A stretch of 9,602 nt of DNA from Bacteroidota bacterium (lineage in GTDB: Bacteria > Bacteroidota > Bacteroidia > 2-12-FULL-35-15): assembly GCA_021413595.1 (NCBI GenBank), contig JAIOQD010000737.1:1-9602 (forward strand). Direction: 5' to 3'. This document shows positions 6,093 to 9,602 of this stretch, piece by piece. Numbering within the stretch: the first letter of the stretch is position 1; each line of letters begins with the position of its first letter. The position numbers and the translations under genes were made by a program. The notes under the pieces were generated by a model that saw only the letters and a list, made by a program, of their open reading frames with translations, searched no databases and was not told the origin of the DNA.

Positions 6093-8030
6093 ATGATCTC
6101 AGTTAATTCAGTAACAGTATCCTTCGGAGGATATGATTTATTTGACAATGTAAGTTTTTTGGTAAATCCAAAAGACAGAATTGGTCTTGCAGGAAAAAAT
6201 GGTGCAGGAAAATCAACCATGCTTAAATTATTAGCAGGGCAACAAAATCCTACTAAGGGCGAAATTTCAAAGCCTAATGATTATAAGATAGGGTATTTAC
6301 CTCAAGATATGATCCATCAGCATGGACGTACTGTGTATGAAGAAACTGCTACTGCGTATGAAGAAATTCAAAGACTGGAAGATCGTTTAAAAAGTATCAA
6401 TCATGACCTGGAGACCAGAACTGATTATGAGAGTGATGCCTATATGAATTTGATCCATGATTTAACCGATATTCATACTCGTTTGGATTATATTGGTGCC
6501 GGAAACAGAGAAGAAGAAATAGAAAAAATATTAAAAGGTTTAGGTTTTGAACGCGCTGATTTTAACAGGCAAACATCTGAATTTAGTGGAGGATGGCGAA
6601 TGAGAATAGAATTAGGTAAAATTCTTTTGCAAAAGCCCGACATTCTTTTATTAGATGAGCCTACCAATCACCTTGATATTGAATCAATACAATGGCTTGA
6701 AGAAACAATTGACCAATATGCCGGTTCGGTAATGCTTATCAGTCACGATAAACAATTTTTGGATACGGTTACTTCACGTACCATTGAAATATCAAATCAG
6801 AAAATTTTCGATTATAAAACAAATTATTCCCGCTATTTGGTATTACGCCAGGAACGTAAAGAACAGCAGGAATCAGTAGCAAAGAATCAGCAAAAAGTTA
6901 TTGATCAAACAGAAGCCCTTATTAATAAATATCGCGCTAAAGCAAGTAAAGCAGCATTTGCACAATCGTTAATTAAAAAGCTGGATAGAATGGAAATTGT
7001 AGAAGTGGAGGATAGCGATACTTCCACTATGAATTTTCGTTTTCCTCCTCCCGCTCTTTGCGGGAAAATAGTTTTAACTGTGGAGCATGCAGGAAAAGTA
7101 TATGGCACCAAACGTATTTTTAAGGACGCTAATTTCATTTTAACGAAAGGTGAAAAAATTGCTTTGGTAGGAAGAAATGGTGAAGGAAAAAGTACGATCA
7201 TGAAAATGATTGCTAAACAAACTGATTTTGAAGGAGTGATCCAGATCGGACATAATGTGAGGATGGGCTATTTTGCTCAGGATCAGGCGGAAAAGCTGGA
7301 TCAGAACAAAACTGTTTTTGAAACTATTGATGAGCTTGCTGTTGGAGAAGTTCGTAAAAATGTAAGATCACTTTTAGGTTCATTTTTGTTTGGCGGAGAA
7401 GATATTGATAAAAAAGTGAGAGTGCTAAGTGGTGGTGAGCGCGGGCGTTTAGCCTTGTGTAAATTATTGCTTGAGCCCTATAATTTATTGATACTGGATG
7501 AGCCAACCAATCACCTTGATATTAGAAGTAAAGAAGTCTTGAAGCGTGCTTTACTTGCTTATGAAGGTACTGCGATCATTGTTTCTCACGATAGAGATTT
7601 CCTTACCGATCTGACAGAAAAGATGTACGAGTTCCGTAACGGACAAGTAAAAGAACATTTAGGTGGCATAACTGAATTTATGCAAAAGTTAAAGATGCAA
7701 CGCTTGAATGAAATGAATACCAAAAGTCCATTTGTAAAAGCGAAAGAAGAGGCTAAGGTAGTAAAACCGAAAGTGCTTCCTGTAAATGATGAGCATGAAA
7801 AGGAGTTGAAACAAATTAAAAACCTAGTTTCAAAAACAGAAACTGAAATTGCGAGGCTAGAAGCGGAGATAAAAATAATTGATGAGCAACTTTCTGACTC
7901 TGCACAATATCAAACAATAATCAATGACAAAGAAACATTTGCTAAGTATGAGCAAATGAAAAAACAGTTGGATATTGAAATGACGGCTTGGGAGAATTTG
8001 CAGGAAAAGTTGGAAGCGTTTAAAGTTTAA
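6093..8030 (+). CDS. ABC-F family ATPase (ribosome-associated translation factor type)
   Basis: ABC-F proteins have two fused ATPase domains and no membrane domain; they bind the ribosomal E site and act on translation, some as antibiotic-protection factors. This one has 645 residues, the usual size. Domain 1: Walker A GKNGAGKST (34-42), signature SGGWR (165-169), Walker B LLLDEPTNHLD (Asp188-Glu189) and switch His218. Domain 2: Walker A GRNGEGKST (360-368), signature SGGERGR (446-452), Asp469-Glu470 and His499. A charged helical linker (about 240-300, with NKYRAKASKAAFAQS) joins them, and a Lys/Glu-rich C-terminal extension (about 560-645) is predicted to form a coiled coil, as in Uup/YheS-like members. 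All catalytic residues are intact. A specific resistance role cannot be read from the sequence. The start gives the standard MISVNSVTVSFGG. The stop codon lies inside an inverted repeat shared with the convergent gene's tail. Confidence 0.95.
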   Translation: MISVNSVTVSFGGYDLFDNVSFLVNPKDRIGLAGKNGAGKSTMLKLLAGQQNPTKGEISKPNDYKIGYLPQDMIHQHGRTVYEETATAYEEIQRLEDRLKSINHDLETRTDYESDAYMNLIHDLTDIHTRLDYIGAGNREEEIEKILKGLGFERADFNRQTSEFSGGWRMRIELGKILLQKPDILLLDEPTNHLDIESIQWLEETIDQYAGSVMLISHDKQFLDTVTSRTIEISNQKIFDYKTNYSRYLVLRQERKEQQESVAKNQQKVIDQTEALINKYRAKASKAAFAQSLIKKLDRMEIVEVEDSDTSTMNFRFPPPALCGKIVLTVEHAGKVYGTKRIFKDANFILTKGEKIALVGRNGEGKSTIMKMIAKQTDFEGVIQIGHNVRMGYFAQDQAEKLDQNKTVFETIDELAVGEVRKNVRSLLGSFLFGGEDIDKKVRVLSGGERGRLALCKLLLEPYNLLILDEPTNHLDIRSKEVLKRALLAYEGTAIIVSHDRDFLTDLTEKMYEFRNGQVKEHLGGITEFMQKLKMQRLNEMNTKSPFVKAKEEAKVVKPKVLPVNDEHEKELKQIKNLVSKTETEIARLEAEIKIIDEQLSDSAQYQTIINDKETFAKYEQMKKQLDIEMTAWENLQEKLEAFKV

Positions 8031-8126
8031 AGTTTTAGGTTGACGTAGTGTGTTTTCAGAGTTTCAAATTTGATGAGTTGTTATACACAGAACTTGAAAC
8101 TTTTTTAACCTGAAACTTGAAACTTT
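8022..8126. repeat. Inverted repeat between convergent ABC-F and ChaN-like genes, overlapping the ABC-F stop
   Basis: AAAGTTTAAAGTTTTAGGTT (8022-8041) and AACCTGAAACTTGAAACTTT (8107-8126) are reverse complements at 18 of 20 positions. The left arm covers the last ABC-F codons and its TAA (8028-8030); the right arm ends 3 bp before the ChaN-like stop codon. The arms are built from AAGTTT/GAAACTT words, which also appear in the middle (8061-8067, 8094-8100). Confidence 0.65.
8060..8106 (+). terminator. Possible intrinsic terminator after the ABC-F gene
   Basis: AGTTTCAA (8060-8067) and TTGAAACT (8094-8101) pair perfectly over 8 bp, and a six-T run (8101-8106) begins at the last paired base. 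The 26-nt loop and the low GC make it weak. It lies inside the longer inverted repeat, which could itself fold on either strand and serve both converging genes. Confidence 0.4.
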
Positions 8127-8128
8127 CT

Positions 8129-8989
8129 CTACTGCGTTTTTGTCATTGATTCCGGTACGCATATAATATAATCAGCCAGCCCATTTGAAGCTTTGGCAAG
8201 TGTGTCTATAGCAGTTTGTTCAGTTGAAGCGATAGTGAATACTTTTAAGTTTGGATTTTCCTGTTTCAAATACCATTCAATTCCCTGATGATAATTACTA
8301 TGATACGTGCCATTGTAATGGATAAAAGTTTTTTTCTTGGTCCAGTTTTTTAAAATAAAATAGGCCATAGTCGCATCTTTTATTGCTTGTGATTTTGGTA
8401 GATTTTCACCTCCATGTCCTCCCGCTGATTCAAAAATTTCTTTATAGCATTTTAGGTTAGCATCGTATTTCATTGGTAAAGGAGAGATCCATTTTTTTGC
8501 TTCTGCATCAATACTATCCAGTTTTTCAATTCCCTTGCTATATACCATATTAGCATAGCGTCTAGGAATATTTGCAGCTACAAAATTCAGATGATTGGTT
8601 TTAGCAAAGTCAAGTAGGGGTTTATAATCTGTTTTAAAATTCGGCCAAAGTTTTACTTCATCTTTTAAGGTTTTTTCGGAAAGCTTTCCCTGCAAATATT
8701 CGGTTAAAGCGACCTGATCATCTGCTTCAAACATTTCGGCACCTAATATTAAATTGTTCTCTTTGATCTTATAAAGATCTTTGGTGAGTTCCAATTGCAA
8801 CCAGTGACAAATAGGATTATCGTGTAATTCCCCAAACAAAATCACATCAGCTTCAAGGGCGTCCTTTAAGAGTTTATCGTAATTGCTTTCTTTGCCTTTT
8901 ATATCATAGAGCTGATACGCTGGTTTATCACCTTTAAAAGCGAACAGAATAGTAACAAGTAGTGATATCGATAAAATTTTTATGTTCAT
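8129..8989 (-). CDS. ChaN-like haem-binding family protein (DUF399)
   Basis: The 286-residue protein matches the ChaN family (haem-binding uptake, PF04187), known from the iron-regulated ChaN lipoprotein of Campylobacter jejuni. The signature is FGELHDNPICH (52-62), with Glu54, His56 and His62, followed by GAEMFEADDQ (83-92), a ANIPRRYANMV segment and a late His-rich strand HYNGTYHSNYHQG. The N-terminus has a short hydrophobic helix (about 5-18), so it is probably exported or membrane-anchored; no Cys lipobox follows it, unlike the Campylobacter protein, and the cleavage site is unclear. Haem binding and a role in iron uptake are inferred from the family. It is transcribed alone, convergent with the ABC-F gene and divergent from ssb. 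No Shine-Dalgarno and no clear TAnnTTTG promoter are visible before its ATG, and no Fur-like site could be recognised by eye. Confidence 0.85.
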   Translation of the reverse strand: MNIKILSISLLVTILFAFKGDKPAYQLYDIKGKESNYDKLLKDALEADVILFGELHDNPICHWLQLELTKDLYKIKENNLILGAEMFEADDQVALTEYLQGKLSEKTLKDEVKLWPNFKTDYKPLLDFAKTNHLNFVAANIPRRYANMVYSKGIEKLDSIDAEAKKWISPLPMKYDANLKCYKEIFESAGGHGGENLPKSQAIKDATMAYFILKNWTKKKTFIHYNGTYHSNYHQGIEWYLKQENPNLKVFTIASTEQTAIDTLAKASNGLADYIICVPESMTKTQ

Positions 8990-9082
8990 ATTTAAGTTTG
9001 TTGATTTAAAAATAGTTACAAGAATTACTAAAGTTCATTAGAAAATTTGCAAAACAATATTAACGAATTTTTATTTAATTTT

Positions 9083-9115
9083 TTTGGTTTTAATCTCATT
9101 TGCTTTTTATATTTG
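9083..9115 (+). promoter_or_regulatory. Distal promoter upstream of ssb (TTTG-N21-TATATTTG)
   Basis: TTTG (9083-9086), 21 bases, TATATTTG (9108-9115) is a full match to the Bacteroidota -33/-7 promoter pattern. Transcription would start near 9120 and produce a leader of about 110 nt before the ssb ATG, or a separate small RNA. Confidence 0.6.
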
Positions 9116-9200
9116 TGGAAGGAAGGGAGTTTTACCAGTCATCTCATACCTTCGTCAGGCACTTGGTGACAATACAGTTTTGAGACCTGTTGTACTTTTA
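9116..9200 (+). other. GC-richer leader segment between the two ssb promoters
   Basis: Positions 9117-9170 are 50% G+C (27 of 54), against strongly AT-rich flanks. ACCAGT (9134-9139) can pair with ACTTGGT (9161-9167) with one bulge, and ACAG (9174-9177) can pair with CTGT nearby. A 22-codon GTG frame (9115-9180, stop TGA 9181-9183) is open but has no supporting start signal. The segment could be a structured 5' leader, a small RNA or a decayed gene; no known RNA family was recognised. Confidence 0.35.
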
Positions 9201-9211
9201 ATCTAAATTTG
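9179..9211 (+). promoter_or_regulatory. Proximal ssb promoter (TTTG-N21-TAAATTTG)
   Basis: TTTG (9179-9182), 21 bases, TAAATTTG (9204-9211) repeats the pattern and spacing of the distal site, exactly 96 bp downstream of it. The -7 element ends 18 nt before the ssb ATG, giving a short A-rich leader without Shine-Dalgarno. This is the best promoter candidate of the window. Confidence 0.75.
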
Positions 9212-9229
9212 CAATAATAAAACAATTTA

Positions 9230-9602
9230 ATGATAGCTTTAAACAAAGTAATTTTAGTAGGTAATTTAGGTAAAGACCCTGAGGTACGGCATTTGGAAGG
9301 TGGTGTAGCAGTTGCAAGTTTTTCATTAGCAACTTCAGAGAGTTATAAGGATAAATCCGGACAACGTATAGAGCAAACAGAATGGCATAATATCGTTGTA
9401 TGGCGTACACTTGCTGAGAGTGCTGAAAAGTACCTTAAAAAGGGAATGACCATATATATTGAGGGTAAATTACGTACTCGTTCATGGGATGATAAAGGCT
9501 ATAAACGCTACATGACTGAAATAGTTGGTGATACGTTTACTATTTTAAGTAAAAAAGAGAGTAGTTCCTCCACTAAAAACGATAATGATACCAATATTGG
9601 AA
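9230..9602 (+). CDS. ssb: Single-stranded DNA-binding protein SSB (3' end outside window)
   Basis: SSB coats single-stranded DNA in replication, recombination and repair. The frame is open from the ATG at 9230 to the window edge (124 codons). The N-terminus [20 protein letters not shown] is the family hallmark. Next come [22 protein letters not shown], with Trp52 matching Trp54 of E. coli [13 protein letters not shown] residues (AEKYLKKG) and [14 protein letters not shown], so the OB fold (about 1-110) is complete. A Ser/Asn/Asp-rich linker begins near residue 110; the acidic C-terminal tail that recruits partner proteins lies beyond the window. The ATG is preceded by an A-rich leader and a near-consensus promoter. 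In several gliding Bacteroidota ssb is followed by gldE and gldD. Confidence 0.96.
   Translation, partial: MIALNKVILVGNLGKDPEVRHLEGGVAVASFSLATSESYKDKSGQRIEQTEWHNIVVWRTLAESAEKYLKKGMTIYIEGKLRTRSWDDKGYKRYMTEIVGDTFTILSKKESSSSTKNDNDTNIG

Noticed and set aside
7050..7066. CCCGC-TCTTT-GCGGG hairpin inside the ABC-F gene
   Set aside because: It is only 5 bp, in conserved coding sequence (PPALCGK), with no T-run; likely incidental.
6905..7201. Minus-strand open frame of 98 codons inside the ABC-F gene
   Set aside because: It is fully antisense to the linker and second Walker A of an intact ABC-F protein; a shadow frame.
9115..9183. 22-codon GTG frame as a leader peptide of ssb
   Set aside because: The GTG overlaps the -7 element of the distal promoter, so it would lie before the expected transcript start; no codon or family support.
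9198..9410. Minus-strand open frame of 70 codons over the start of ssb
   Set aside because: It is antisense to the conserved OB fold and the ssb promoter.
1..9602. CRISPR array, tRNA, rRNA, prophage or defence system
   Set aside because: No regularly spaced repeats, no tRNA-like cloverleaf and no phage, nuclease or toxin genes were seen; all long frames belong to ordinary families.

Overview
The window comes from a member of the Bacteroidota. Three things point there: a gldK(end)-gldL-gldM-gldN block, which encodes the motor and periplasmic core of the type IX secretion / gliding machinery found only in this phylum; promoters of the phylum's TTTG...TAnnTTTG type; and AT-rich, A-rich gene starts that mostly lack a Shine-Dalgarno sequence. 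The species cannot be named from the sequence.

Layout. Positions 1-37 probably hold the last codons of gldK. gldL (128-1018), gldM (1186-2805) and gldN (2863-3732) follow on the + strand and end at a strong intrinsic terminator (3783-3817). GldL and GldM should form the proton-driven inner-membrane motor, and GldN should join GldK in the periplasmic ring; the residues known to matter for the motor (GldL Glu50, GldM Arg9) are present. A gene-free stretch (3818-4150) carries a 166-bp nested inverted-repeat element that looks like a small non-autonomous mobile element, then a short tandem repeat and a promoter. A two-gene unit follows: a DUF457/YbcI-like membrane protein (4151-5185) and, 3 bp later, a small NAD(P)-binding Rossmann protein (5189-5920). 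Next is a full-length ABC-F ATPase (6093-8030). It converges on a ChaN-like haem-binding family protein on the minus strand (8129-8989); a 20-nt inverted repeat sits between the two and overlaps the ABC-F stop codon. ssb starts at 9230 behind two promoter-like sites and runs off the window's end.

No new defence, toxin or biosynthetic system was found. The genes are ordinary for this phylum. The second-look material is in the non-coding and repeat fraction: the mobile-like element at 3866-4031; a 33-bp motif present both in the gldL-gldM spacer and inside the gldN reading frame; tandem octamers next to a perfect Shine-Dalgarno at gldN; a tandem 18-residue repeat in GldL; and a GC-richer leader between the two ssb promoters. 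The presence of ssb also suggests that gldE and gldD may lie just past the window.
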